Part shown: positions 44,832 to 53,580 of the stretch, one piece after another
Layout of the letters: the number at the start of each line of letters is the position of its first letter
Position numbering within the stretch: position 1 is the first letter of the stretch
Assembly: GCA_947303715.1 (NCBI GenBank)
Contig: CAMYYY010000014.1
Location: 1 to 54,772, forward strand
Direction of reading: 5' to 3'
Length of the DNA stretch: 54,772 nucleotides
Source of the DNA: an uncultured Bacteroidales bacterium
Lineage (GTDB): Bacteria > Bacteroidota > Bacteroidia > Bacteroidales > Bacteroidaceae
Notes under the pieces: generated by a model
Databases searched by the model: none
Told to the model about the DNA's origin: nothing
The model's input: only the letters and a program-made list of their open reading frames with translations
Made by a program: the position numbers and the translations under genes

Positions 44832-45344
44832 ATGGCTGTAAATAGAGTTAAAGTAACGAATGACGTTGAGCTGAAAGACAGACTCGTCGCAATCAACCGT
44901 GTTACGAAGGTGACAAAGGGTGGTCGTACATTCACGTTCGCTGCTATCGTTGTGGTAGGCGACGGCAATGGCGTCATCGGCTGTGGCCTTGGTAAGGCAG
45001 GTGAAGTAACTGCAGCCATCGCTAAGGGCGTAGAAGCTGCCAAGAAGAATTTAGTACGCGTTCCCATCCTCAAGGGTACTATTCCCCACGAGGTAGAGGT
45101 CCGTTTCGGTGGTGCTCACGTGCTGCTCCGTCCCGCTTCGGCTGGTACGGGTGTGGTGGCCGGTGGTGCCATGCGTGCTGTTCTTGAGAGTGTAGGTGTA
45201 ACGGATGTCCTGGCCAAGTCGAAGGGTTCTTCCAACCCCCACAACCTGGTGAAGGCCACCATCAAGGCCCTCGAGGAACTCCGCGATGCCAAGATGGTCG
45301 CCCATGACAGAGGCGTCAGCATGAGTCGTGTATTTAATGGATAA
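44832..45344 (+). CDS. rpsE: Ribosomal protein S5
   Basis: This 170-residue fidelity protein is longer than E. coli's core only at the ends. [19 protein letters not shown] and [16 protein letters not shown] are family blocks. It lies 6 bp after rplR. Confidence 0.98.
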   Translation: MAVNRVKVTNDVELKDRLVAINRVTKVTKGGRTFTFAAIVVVGDGNGVIGCGLGKAGEVTAAIAKGVEAAKKNLVRVPILKGTIPHEVEVRFGGAHVLLRPASAGTGVVAGGAMRAVLESVGVTDVLAKSKGSSNPHNLVKATIKALEELRDAKMVAHDRGVSMSRVFNG

Positions 45345-45355
45345 GGAGATTAACT

Positions 45356-45532
45356 ATGGCAACTATTAAAGTAAAACAGATAAAGAGCCGTATCGGTGCT
45401 CCGAAAGACCAGAAACGTACCCTTGATGCACTTGGTCTGACCAAGATGAACAAAGTTGTTGAACATGAGGCAACGCCTTCCATTATGGGCATGATCAACA
45501 AAGTGAAGCATCTGGTAGTTGTTGTTGAATAA
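45356..45532 (+). CDS. rpmD: Ribosomal protein L30
   Basis: This 58-residue protein reads MATIKVKQIKSRIGAPKDQK, then LDALGLTKMN and INKVKHLVVVVE. It is short but complete, fitting exactly between rpsE and rplO. Confidence 0.97.
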   Translation: MATIKVKQIKSRIGAPKDQKRTLDALGLTKMNKVVEHEATPSIMGMINKVKHLVVVVE

Positions 45533-45554
45533 TAAATTATTAAAAGGTTTGATT

Positions 45555-46001
45555 ATGAAATTAAATAGTTTGAAACCCGCAGAGGGATCAACCAAGACAC
45601 GCAAGAGAGTGGGCCGTGGTGCCGGATCAGGTCTGGGTGGTACTTCAACTCGTGGTCATAAGGGTGCAAAGCAGCGTTCTGGTTATGCTAAGAAGATCGG
45701 TTTCGAAGGTGGTCAGATGCCTCTGCAGCGCCGCGTTCCGAAGTTCGGCTTCAAGAATATCAACCGCGTTGAATACAAAGCTATCAATCTGAACGTCGTT
45801 CAGGCTGTGGCTGATGCCAAGCAGCTTGAGAAGGTGACGGTTGCCGACCTCATTGCCGCCGGTTTCGTCTCCTCTCGCCAGCTTGTCAAGATTTTGGGTA
45901 ACGGCGAACTGACCTCCAAGGTCGATGTGGAAGCTCATGCATTCTCCAAGAGTGCTCAGGCTGCCATCGAGGCCAAGGGCGGTAGCGCTATAAAACTTTA
46001 A
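45555..46001 (+). CDS. rplO: Ribosomal protein L15
   Basis: This 148-residue protein begins MKLNSLKPAEGSTKTRKRVG. The frame is open upstream to 45519, inside rpmD, but the family N-terminus and a clean 22-bp gap set the start at 45555. Confidence 0.97.
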   Translation: MKLNSLKPAEGSTKTRKRVGRGAGSGLGGTSTRGHKGAKQRSGYAKKIGFEGGQMPLQRRVPKFGFKNINRVEYKAINLNVVQAVADAKQLEKVTVADLIAAGFVSSRQLVKILGNGELTSKVDVEAHAFSKSAQAAIEAKGGSAIKL

Positions 46002-46007
46002 TCGCGT

Positions 46008-47396
46008 ATGAATATCATAGCATTCGTAATCGTACTGGTACTTATCTTCCTGTTCTACCTCTGGAAGCGTAAGTTCTTTACGAACGTATTCAAGATTGAG
46101 GACCTGAGGACGAAGCTCCTCATCACCGTTGGTTTCGTGGCTATCTACCGTTTCGGTACGAACGTTATCCTGCCGGGTATCGATTCCTCCGCATTGGCCA
46201 GACTGCACGAGCAGACGGGTGGAGGCCTTCTCTCGTTGCTCGATATGTTCTCGGGTGGTGCATTCTCCAATGCTTCCATCTTTGCATTGGGTATCATGCC
46301 GTACATTTCGGCATCCATTGTTGTCCAGCTGCTTACCATGGTGGTGCCTTCTTTCCAGAAGATGCAGCGTGAAGGTGAGAGTGGTCGTCGCAAGATCAAT
46401 CAGATAACCCGTTATCTGACCATCATCGTGCTGATCATTCAGGCTCCTGCCTATCTGACGAACCTCCGTTTCCAGGCTCCGGGTGCTATCAATCCCGGCA
46501 TCTCGCCTATGGCGTTCTTCATCACCTCCACCATCATCCTTGCCGCTGGTAGTATGTTCATCCTCTGGCTGGGTGAGCGCATCACCGATAAGGGTATCGG
46601 CAACGGTATCTCCTTCATCATTCTTATCGGTATTATTGCCCGCTTCCCGACAGCCGTTACGCAGGAGTTCACGTCCCGCATGGCATCAGCCCACGGTGGT
46701 GGTATGGTCATGTTCCTGTTTGAGATTATTGCCCTGTTCTTCGTGTTCATGGCAGCCATTATGCTCACTCAGGGTGTCCGTAAGATCCCCGTCCAGTATG
46801 CCAAGCAGATTTCCGGTGGAAAGCAGTTCGGTGGTGCCCGTCAGTACATTCCCCTCAAGGTGAATGCTGCTAACGTGATGCCTATCATCTTTGCACAGGC
46901 CATCATGTTCATCCCCCTTTCGTTCATCCGTATGGACAAGGTGGAGACGGCCGGCAAGTTTGTCCGTCTGATGATTGACACAGACAGCTGGCTTTACAAC
47001 TTGATTTTCGCCATCCTGATTATTCTGTTCACCTTGTTCTATACCGCCATCACGGTCAATCCTACTCAGATGGCTGAGGACATGAAGCGGAATAACGGAT
47101 TCATACCCGGCGTCAAGCCCGGCAAGGCAACAGCCGACTACATCGACACGGTCATGTCCCGCATTACATGGCCCGGAGCTCTGTTCCTCGTTGTTATTGC
47201 TATTCTGCCTCCCTTCGCCCGTCTGTTCGGCGTTTCGCGTGAATTTGCTCAGTTCTTCGGTGGCACGTCTCTGCTCATTATGGTAGGTGTTGTTCTCGAC
47301 ACCCTCCAGCAGATTGAGAGTCACCTGCTCATGCGTCACTATGATGGTTTGCTTAAGAGCGGCCGTATCAAAGGTCGTTCAGGTGCAGCGTATTAA
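46008..47396 (+). CDS. secY: Preprotein translocase subunit SecY
   Basis: This 462-residue protein is the channel of the Sec translocon. The usual ten membrane segments begin at LLITVGFVAIYRFG. LDMFSGGAFSNASIFALGIM and NNGFIPGVKPGKATADYI are conserved blocks. The N-terminus is unusual: MNIIAFVIVLVLIFLFYLWKR precedes the normal start of the family (KIEDLRTKL). It would add an eleventh membrane segment with a basic inner end. No alternative start codon lies closer to the conserved region. Confidence 0.96.
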   Translation: MNIIAFVIVLVLIFLFYLWKRKFFTNVFKIEDLRTKLLITVGFVAIYRFGTNVILPGIDSSALARLHEQTGGGLLSLLDMFSGGAFSNASIFALGIMPYISASIVVQLLTMVVPSFQKMQREGESGRRKINQITRYLTIIVLIIQAPAYLTNLRFQAPGAINPGISPMAFFITSTIILAAGSMFILWLGERITDKGIGNGISFIILIGIIARFPTAVTQEFTSRMASAHGGGMVMFLFEIIALFFVFMAAIMLTQGVRKIPVQYAKQISGGKQFGGARQYIPLKVNAANVMPIIFAQAIMFIPLSFIRMDKVETAGKFVRLMIDTDSWLYNLIFAILIILFTLFYTAITVNPTQMAEDMKRNNGFIPGVKPGKATADYIDTVMSRITWPGALFLVVIAILPPFARLFGVSREFAQFFGGTSLLIMVGVVLDTLQQIESHLLMRHYDGLLKSGRIKGRSGAAY

Positions 47397-47408
47397 GACC
47401 TAAGCAGA

Positions 47409-48212
47409 ATGATATTTCTTAAGACAGACGAAGAAATCGAGCTCCTGCGTCAGGCGAACCTCCTCGTAGGCCGTACGCTGGCAGAAGTCGCCAAGCTGAT
47501 TGAGCCTGGCGTCACTACCCGCCAGCTTGATACGGTTGCCGAGGAGTTCATCCGCGACCATGGTGCCGTTCCCACCTTCAAGGGCTTCCCGAACTTCGAG
47601 CCGGGCCTTCCGGCTTTCCCGGGGTCGTTGTGTACGTCGGTGAACGAGATGATCGTTCACGGCATTCCCAACGACGAGCCCCTCAAGGAGGGCGACATCG
47701 TCAGCGTGGATTGCGGCACCTACCTGAACGGTTTCTGCGGCGACTCTGCCTACACCTTCTGTGTGGGCGAGGTCTCCAAGGAAGTCCGTGAGCTGCTTCG
47801 CGTCACGAAGGAAGCCCTCTATCTCGGCATCGAACAGGCCGTGGTGGGAAAGCGCGTCGGCGACATCGGTAATGCCGTTCAGCAGCATTGCGAGCGTCAA
47901 GGCTACGGCGTCGTGCGCGAGTTCACTGGTCATGGTGTCGGTCGCGAGATGCACGAGGATCCTGCCGTCCCCAACTACGGCCGGCGTGGCAACGGCGCCA
48001 AGCTGAAGAAGGGTATGGTCATCGCCATCGAACCCATGATCACCATGGGCCGCCGTGATATCGTCTGGGAAAACGACAGCTGGGGTGTCAGCACTATCGA
48101 CCGCAAGCCCGCGGCTCATTTCGAGCATACCGTGGCCGTCGGTCTCACCAAGGCAGACATCCTCTCGTCATTCGATTTCGTAGAAGAAGTTTTAAGAAAC
48201 AAACAGAAGTGA
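47409..48212 (+). CDS. map: Type I methionine aminopeptidase
   Basis: This 267-residue cobalt/iron protease removes initiator methionine. Metal ligands are visible in [20 protein letters not shown] (two Asp), [14 protein letters not shown] (His) and IEPMITMG (Glu). It lies between secY and infA. Confidence 0.97.
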   Translation: MIFLKTDEEIELLRQANLLVGRTLAEVAKLIEPGVTTRQLDTVAEEFIRDHGAVPTFKGFPNFEPGLPAFPGSLCTSVNEMIVHGIPNDEPLKEGDIVSVDCGTYLNGFCGDSAYTFCVGEVSKEVRELLRVTKEALYLGIEQAVVGKRVGDIGNAVQQHCERQGYGVVREFTGHGVGREMHEDPAVPNYGRRGNGAKLKKGMVIAIEPMITMGRRDIVWENDSWGVSTIDRKPAAHFEHTVAVGLTKADILSSFDFVEEVLRNKQK

Positions 48213-48213
48213 T

Positions 48214-48432
48214 ATGTCCAAACAGTCAGCAATAGAACAAGACGGAACCGTCGTCGAGGCATTATCCAATGCCAATTTCCGCGTCGAGTTGGAGAACGGC
48301 CATCAGATTACCGCCACCATCTCCGGCAAGATGCGCATGCATTACATCAAAATCCTCCCTGGTGACAAAGTGAAGGTGGAAATGTCCCCGTACGACCTGA
48401 CCAAAGGAAGAATCAGTTTCAGATACAAATAA
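48214..48432 (+). CDS. infA: Translation initiation factor IF-1
   Basis: This 72-residue S1/OB-fold protein begins [17 protein letters not shown]. The usual [19 protein letters not shown] follows. It lies one base after map. Confidence 0.98.
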   Translation: MSKQSAIEQDGTVVEALSNANFRVELENGHQITATISGKMRMHYIKILPGDKVKVEMSPYDLTKGRISFRYK

Positions 48433-48448
48433 AAAAACAGATATAACA

Positions 48449-48565
48449 ATGAAAGTAAGAGCATCCCTTAAGAAACGTTCCGCAGACTGCAAGATTGTCC
48501 GCCGTCACGGAACTCTGTACGTTATCAACAAGAAAAATCCCAAGGAGAAACAGCGCCAGGGATAA
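48449..48565 (+). CDS. rpmJ: Ribosomal protein L36 (zinc-free type)
   Basis: This 38-residue protein reads [20 protein letters not shown] and ends NPKEKQRQG. It keeps one Cys and lacks the other zinc ligands, so it is the zinc-independent form. Confidence 0.95.
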   Translation: MKVRASLKKRSADCKIVRRHGTLYVINKKNPKEKQRQG

Positions 48566-48603
48566 ACGCAATGTAAACCCGTAAAAACAATCAAAACAAG
48601 TAT

Positions 48604-48984
48604 ATGGCTATAAGAATTGTCGGAGTAGACATTCCTCAGAACAAGCGAGGAGAAATTGCATTGACCTATATCTATGGTATCGGTCGTAGCAGCGCCGCTA
48701 AGATCCTTGAGAAAGCCGGCGTGGATAAAGACATTAAGGTTAAGGACTGGACAGACGACATGGCCGCCCGCGTGCGTGAGGTCATCGGTGCCGAGTACAA
48801 GGTCGAAGGTGACCTGCGTACCGAAGTCCAGCTGAACATCAAGCGACTGATGGACATTGGTTGCTATCGTGGTGTCCGCCATCGTATCGGCCTGCCCGTA
48901 CGTGGCCAGAGCACGAAGAACAATGCCCGCACCCGCAAGGGCCGCAAGAAAACGGTTGCCAACAAGAAGAAGGCTACGAAGTAA
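48604..48984 (+). CDS. rpsM: Ribosomal protein S13
   Basis: This 126-residue 30S head protein reads [20 protein letters not shown] and [20 protein letters not shown]. Confidence 0.98.
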   Translation: MAIRIVGVDIPQNKRGEIALTYIYGIGRSSAAKILEKAGVDKDIKVKDWTDDMAARVREVIGAEYKVEGDLRTEVQLNIKRLMDIGCYRGVRHRIGLPVRGQSTKNNARTRKGRKKTVANKKKATK

Positions 48985-49015
48985 TGTTCACATGCACTTA
49001 AAAACACAGTAAGAT

Positions 49016-49405
49016 ATGGCAAAAAAATCAGTCGTAACAAAGAAAAGAAATGTGAAGGTCGGCGCAATGGGCCAACTCCATGTCCATTCCTCCTTCAATA
49101 ACATCATCGTGGCCCTTGCCAACGAGGAAGGTCAGATTATCTCCTGGTCTTCAGCCGGTAAGATGGGTTTCCGCGGTTCGAAGAAAAACACCCCCTACGC
49201 TGCCCAGATGGCTGCCGAGGATTGCGCCAAGGTTGCCTATGACCTCGGTCTGCGTAAGGTGAAGGCCTATGTGAAGGGTCCCGGCAACGGACGCGAGTCC
49301 GCTATCCGCGCCACTCATGGAGCCGGCATTGAGGTTGTTGAGATTATCGACGTCACCCCGCTGCCCCACAACGGCTGCCGTCCTCCCAAGAGAAGAAGAG
49401 TTTAA
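49016..49405 (+). CDS. rpsK: Ribosomal protein S11
   Basis: This 129-residue platform protein reads [20 protein letters not shown] and ends [20 protein letters not shown]. Confidence 0.98.
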   Translation: MAKKSVVTKKRNVKVGAMGQLHVHSSFNNIIVALANEEGQIISWSSAGKMGFRGSKKNTPYAAQMAAEDCAKVAYDLGLRKVKAYVKGPGNGRESAIRATHGAGIEVVEIIDVTPLPHNGCRPPKRRRV

Positions 49406-49423
49406 CCTTAAAAGCAGTAGAAA

Positions 49424-50032
49424 ATGGCAAGATATACAGGCCCCAAATCCAAAATCGCCCGTAAGTTCGGCGAACCCATCTTCGGACCGGATAAGGTCCT
49501 CTCGAAGAAGAACTATGCCCCTGGTCAGCATGGCAACAACAAGCGTCGCAAGACGTCTGAGTACGGCATCATGCTTGCTGAGAAGCAGAAGGCCAAGTAC
49601 ACCTATGGTGTTCTCGAGCGTCAGTTCCGTAATCTCTTCAACAAAGCCGAGCGCAAGAATGGTGTTACTGGTGTAATCCTTCTCCAGCTTCTTGAAGGCC
49701 GTCTCGACAACGTTGTCTATCGCCTCGGTATCGCCCCCACGCGTGCCGCAGCCCGTCAGCTCGTCAGCCACCGTCACATTACCGTCAACGGTCATGTGGT
49801 CAACATCCCTTCCTACGCCGTGAAGGTAGGCGACATCGTAGCTGTTCGCGAACGTTCCAAGTCACTCGAGGTCATCGAGGCCAGCCTCGCCGGTTTCAAC
49901 CACGCCAAGTATCCTTGGTTAGAGTGGGACGAAGCCCAGAAGGCCGGCAAGTTCATGAGCATTCCCGCCCGTGAGGACATCCCCGAGAACATCAAGGAAC
50001 AACTGATTGTCGAATTGTACTCAAAGAATTAA
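49424..50032 (+). CDS. rpsD: Ribosomal protein S4
   Basis: This 202-residue assembly-nucleating protein begins [20 protein letters not shown]. Its S4 RNA-binding domain is [20 protein letters not shown]. It lacks the zinc-binding cysteines. Confidence 0.98.
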   Translation: MARYTGPKSKIARKFGEPIFGPDKVLSKKNYAPGQHGNNKRRKTSEYGIMLAEKQKAKYTYGVLERQFRNLFNKAERKNGVTGVILLQLLEGRLDNVVYRLGIAPTRAAARQLVSHRHITVNGHVVNIPSYAVKVGDIVAVRERSKSLEVIEASLAGFNHAKYPWLEWDEAQKAGKFMSIPAREDIPENIKEQLIVELYSKN

Positions 50033-50038
50033 CCCCCA

Positions 50039-51031
50039 ATGGCGATATTAGCATTTCAAAAACCAGACAAAGTAGTCATGTTGGAGGCGGACTCGAAGTT
50101 CGGCAAGTTCGAATTTCGTCCCCTCGAGCCGGGCTTTGGCATTACCATCGGTAACGCTCTTCGCCGCATCCTCCTCTCGTCGCTCGAAGGCTTCGCCATC
50201 AACACCATCCGCATCGAAGGTGTTGAGCACGAGTTTGCCACCGTTCCGGGCGTCAAGGAAGATGTCACCAACATCATCCTCAACCTCAAGCAGGTACGTT
50301 TCCGTCAGCTTGTTGAGGAAATGGAGACGGAGAAGGTCAGCATCACCGTCGAGAATACAGCCGAGTTCCGTGCTGGAGATATAGGCAAGAGCCTTAGCGG
50401 ATTTGAAGTGTTAAATCCCGAGTTGGTTATTTGCCGTCTTGACCCGAAGGCAAAGATGCAGATTGAGATCAGCATCAACAAGGGCCGCGGCTATGTCGTT
50501 TCTGACGAAAACCGCATCTATTGCACCGAAGTCAATACAATTCCCATCGATTCCATCTACACACCGATACGTAACGTCAAGTACGCCGTCGAGCCCTTCC
50601 GCGTCGAGCAGAAGACCGACTACGACAAGCTCGTGCTCGAGATTACTACCGATGGTTCCATTCACCCGAAGGAAGCGTTGAAGGAAGCCGCCAAGATCCT
50701 CATCTACCACTTCATGCTCTTCTCCGACGAGAAGATCACGATCGAGGACACCTCGTTCGACACCAACGAGGAGTTCGACGAGGAGGTGCTCCACATGCGC
50801 CAGCTGCTCAAGACGAAGCTCACCGACCTGAACCTCTCCGTCCGCGCCCTCAACTGCCTAAAGTCAGCCGAGGTCGACACCTTGGGCGACCTGGTCCAGT
50901 TCAACAAGACCGACCTTCTGAAGTTCCGCAACTTCGGAAAGAAGTCGCTCACCGAGCTTGAAGACCTGCTCGACAGCCTGAACCTTTCGTTTGGAACAGA
51001 CATTTCAAAGTATAAACTTGATAAAGATTAA
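50039..51031 (+). CDS. rpoA: RNA polymerase alpha subunit
   Basis: This 330-residue subunit has the dimerisation domain with [20 protein letters not shown]. After a linker ([12 protein letters not shown]), the C-terminal DNA/activator domain ends with [16 protein letters not shown] helix-hairpin-helix (here [19 protein letters not shown]). It lies 6 bp after rpsD. Confidence 0.98.
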   Translation: MAILAFQKPDKVVMLEADSKFGKFEFRPLEPGFGITIGNALRRILLSSLEGFAINTIRIEGVEHEFATVPGVKEDVTNIILNLKQVRFRQLVEEMETEKVSITVENTAEFRAGDIGKSLSGFEVLNPELVICRLDPKAKMQIEISINKGRGYVVSDENRIYCTEVNTIPIDSIYTPIRNVKYAVEPFRVEQKTDYDKLVLEITTDGSIHPKEALKEAAKILIYHFMLFSDEKITIEDTSFDTNEEFDEEVLHMRQLLKTKLTDLNLSVRALNCLKSAEVDTLGDLVQFNKTDLLKFRNFGKKSLTELEDLLDSLNLSFGTDISKYKLDKD

Positions 51032-51039
51032 GAAATCCA

Positions 51040-51531
51040 ATGAGACATAATAAGAAACTCAATCACCTGAGTCGTACGGCTTCCCATCGCAAGTCCATGA
51101 TGGCCAACATGGCCTGCTCCTTGTTCAAGCACAAGAGAATCACTACGACCGTCCCCAAGGCAAAGGCTCTCAGGAAGTACGTCGAGCCGCTCATCACCAA
51201 GGCCAAGAACGACACCACCAACAACCGCCGCGTTGTCTTCAGCTATCTGAAGGACAAGCACGCCGTGAGCGAGCTCTTCAACGAGGTCATCACGAAGGTC
51301 GGCGACCGTCCCGGTGGCTACACCCGCATCATCAAGCTCGGTCATCGTCAGGACGATGCTGCTCCCATCTGCTTCATCGAACTCGTTGACTTTGATGAGA
51401 ACATGGCCAAGGCCCAGAAGAAGGCCACTCGCACCCGCCGCAGCCGCAAGTCTGCTCCGAAGGCCGAGGCCGCTCCTGCAGCCGAAGCTCCTGCTACTGA
51501 GGCACCCGCCGAGGAGGCAAAAGCCGAGTAA
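51040..51531 (+). CDS. rplQ: Ribosomal protein L17
   Basis: This 163-residue protein begins [20 protein letters not shown]. After the core (about 115 residues) comes an Ala/Glu/Pro-rich tail ([20 protein letters not shown]), typical of Bacteroidetes L17. It closes the block. Confidence 0.98.
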   Translation: MRHNKKLNHLSRTASHRKSMMANMACSLFKHKRITTTVPKAKALRKYVEPLITKAKNDTTNNRRVVFSYLKDKHAVSELFNEVITKVGDRPGGYTRIIKLGHRQDDAAPICFIELVDFDENMAKAQKKATRTRRSRKSAPKAEAAPAAEAPATEAPAEEAKAE

Positions 51532-51553
51532 TTCGTTATAGCCCTATAACAGA

Positions 51554-51593
51554 CAGTTCAGGCGTGCACTCTTGCGCGCCTGAACTGCTTTTT
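51554..51593 (+). terminator. Terminator of the ribosomal block
   Basis: An 11-bp stem, CAGTTCAGGCG (51554-51564) with CGCCTGAACTG (51577-51587), is followed by CTTTTT. Confidence 0.9.
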
Positions 51594-51640
51594 AACCCTC
51601 ATTTTTTACGAAATCCCCATGAAAAAAGGCCCCGTTTCGC

Positions 51641-51671
51641 TTGCAAAACTGCTTAATGTTTTGTAATTTTG
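51641..51671 (+). promoter_or_regulatory. Promoter of the TPR regulator gene
   Basis: TTG at 51641-51643 and TAATTTTG at 51664-51671 are 20 bp apart. The ATG follows at 51693. Confidence 0.75.
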
Positions 51672-51692
51672 CGCAGTAAATCAGTCGTTGCT

Positions 51693-53402
51693 ATGAAACG
51701 AAGCGTTTGTCCCCTTTCCCCGTTGTTGCTTGTCCTGATTCTATGGGCAATATCGGTCTCCTCGTGCCAGAGAGATGCGGCTCTTCGTCCCGCGTTAACC
51801 CGTGCCGAGGCTCTTCTGGAGTCCAATCCCCCTGCCGCCCGCGCCCTATTGGACAGCATAGCCTCACCTAAATCCTCTCCTAAAGGAGAGGACTTTAAGT
51901 CACCCCTCCTTCAGGAGGGGAGGGGGGAGGCTGCCCTTTACGCTTGGCTGCGGACGCAGGCCGACTATAAGTGCAACATCCCCCTCACCAGCGACTCCCT
52001 CGCCCGCGTCGCCACGGACTACTACGGCGTGCCGCGCCACAAAAACTACCATGCCGCCATGGCGTGGTACACCCTGGGCTGCGTCTATACCGACCTGCAG
52101 GACGACCCCAAGGCCATCAGCGCCTACCTGAAAGCCTGCGACTGCTTCCCCGATACCACCTCGCGCTACTACCCCCTGACGTTGCAGAACCTCGGGCGCC
52201 ATTATCTGCGAAGGCGAATGTATGAGAAGGCTGCCGACACCTTCATCCGCTTCCGCGATGCCTCTGAAGCCATCGACGCCCCCGTCTCCCTTGCCTTTGC
52301 CCACTACTATCTGGGCTTCACCCGTCTTCAGCAGTTGGACTATGCTGCCGCCGACAGCCTGTTCGACGTCCTGCTCCAGTCAGATACCGTGCCGCCCTAT
52401 TGCCGCAAGGGCACGCTCCTGCACAAGGCCAAGATAGCCTTCTATTCCCGCGACGACCATCCGCAGGCCCTGTCCTACCTGCGGGCTTGCCGGAATGACG
52501 TGGAGGATGATAGCCTGTTTGCCGCTGGCTTCTGCCTCATGGGCGACATCTTTGTGGCTGAGAATCAGTTGGACTCCGCCTACCACTACTACCGGAAAGC
52601 CCTCGAGTGCAAGGACGAGCTCTACTCCATGGCCACCACCTACCACCATCTGGGCGACGTCATCATGCGGCTTCATGGGGCCGACGAGGCTAAGGCGTGC
52701 ATCGACAACTACGACCTGCTGCTCGACTCCATCTATCATCGTCAGAACAAGTACGACATCTCCGCCGTCTCCTTCGCCTTCGATACGGAGAAGCGCGAGG
52801 CCGCCTACCGCTACGACCTCCGCCTCCACTACGTCTATGGCATCGCCTCTGCCGCCGTGCTGGCGCTGGCGGCCATCCTTCTCGTGGTTGTCCGCAGGAA
52901 CCGCCGCAAGGCCCAGTCGCTGAAGGTCCACGAGACCCTGCGCCGTAGCGAGCTGGCCCTGGCGCGTACCAGCTGGGTGCAATGGGCCGAGCTCAACGAC
53001 GAGGAGAAAGCCCTCCGCCTCTCCGAGTATGCCAATACCTTGAGCGGGTGTCTCTCCATCTTCAGGCAGACGCCCTCGGAGCACATCCTGCAGTTGTTGC
53101 AGAAGAAGGAAACGCAACTGACGTCGACGATAACAAAAGTCGTTGCCGACGACATCGGCAAAAGCTTCATCGATGCCATCCAGTTCCTGCGGATGGAAAC
53201 CTACCCCGATGCCCCCAAATTCTCCGAAGCCGACTGGCTGCTCTGCATCCTCAGCTACCTGCGCCTGCCGCTTTCGTGTATCGCCGATCTGCTTTACATC
53301 GAAAAAGACAGCGTCCGCAAGAAACGTCATCGCCTCGAAGCCAAAATTCCGCCGGAAATACTCTCACTTTTCTTCTCTTCGCACGATGCGGGGGAAGACT
53401 GA
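51693..53402 (+). CDS. Membrane TPR protein with C-terminal helix-turn-helix
   Basis: This 569-residue protein has a signal and lipobox-like VSSCQRD near residues 20-25. TPR-like helices follow over about 70-350, for example HAAMAWYTLGCVYTDLQDDPKAI and AYHYYRKALECKDELYSMATTYHHLG. A membrane segment YGIASAAVLALAAILLVVV and a basic coiled stretch come next. The C-terminal block EADWLLCILSYLRLPLSCIA and LLYIEKDSVRKKRHRLE looks like a helix-turn-helix. A periplasmic sensor with a cytosolic DNA-binding end is the likely layout, a known Bacteroidetes regulator form; the ligand is unknown. The KSPLLQEG element is inserted near residues 61-80. A TTG at 51669 lies inside the promoter and is rejected as start. 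Confidence 0.85.
   Translation: MKRSVCPLSPLLLVLILWAISVSSCQRDAALRPALTRAEALLESNPPAARALLDSIASPKSSPKGEDFKSPLLQEGRGEAALYAWLRTQADYKCNIPLTSDSLARVATDYYGVPRHKNYHAAMAWYTLGCVYTDLQDDPKAISAYLKACDCFPDTTSRYYPLTLQNLGRHYLRRRMYEKAADTFIRFRDASEAIDAPVSLAFAHYYLGFTRLQQLDYAAADSLFDVLLQSDTVPPYCRKGTLLHKAKIAFYSRDDHPQALSYLRACRNDVEDDSLFAAGFCLMGDIFVAENQLDSAYHYYRKALECKDELYSMATTYHHLGDVIMRLHGADEAKACIDNYDLLLDSIYHRQNKYDISAVSFAFDTEKREAAYRYDLRLHYVYGIASAAVLALAAILLVVVRRNRRKAQSLKVHETLRRSELALARTSWVQWAELNDEEKALRLSEYANTLSGCLSIFRQTPSEHILQLLQKKETQLTSTITKVVADDIGKSFIDAIQFLRMETYPDAPKFSEADWLLCILSYLRLPLSCIADLLYIEKDSVRKKRHRLEAKIPPEILSLFFSSHDAGED
51873..51920 (+). repeat. In-frame palindromic element, copy 2 (KSPLLQEG)
   Basis: Two perfect hairpins lie side by side: TCCTCTCC-TAAA-GGAGAGGA at 51873-51892 and CCCCTCCT-TC-AGGAGGGG at 51903-51920. 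The translation PKGEDFKSPLLQEG parallels PKGKEMKKNKSPLLQEG in the helix-hairpin-helix protein at 15074-16015. Confidence 0.9.
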
Positions 53403-53426
53403 TGTTTTTCAGCCCTTTAGGATGGG

Positions 53427-53451
53427 GCGGGACAAAATGTCCCGCTTTTTT
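53427..53451 (+). terminator. Terminator after the TPR gene
   Basis: GCGGGACA-AAA-TGTCCCGC is followed by six T. The 3' arm text (TGTCCCGCTTTT) recurs imperfectly at about 53453, 53465, 53484 and 53506, so 53438-53517 is a degenerate repeat of terminator halves. Confidence 0.85.
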
Positions 53452-53542
53452 ATCCCGCCTTTTGTCCGCCTCCATGAAAAATGTCCCGCTTTTGGCCCAT
53501 TTTTGTCCCGCTTTTTTTGATACAACCAAAAATTTTTCCTTA

Positions 53543-53550
53543 TATCTTTG
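53543..53550 (+). promoter_or_regulatory. -7 element for the BspA-like gene
   Basis: TATCTTTG lies 30 bp before the ATG at 53581, with a TTTG at 53516-53519 somewhat far upstream (23 bp). Confidence 0.65.
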
Positions 53551-53580
53551 TGGCGGAAAAACCAAAAAACCGATATAGCT

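Noticed and set aside
52380..53330. 316-codon antisense frame over the TPR gene
   Set aside because: Composition shadow of the real gene; no start context or domain.
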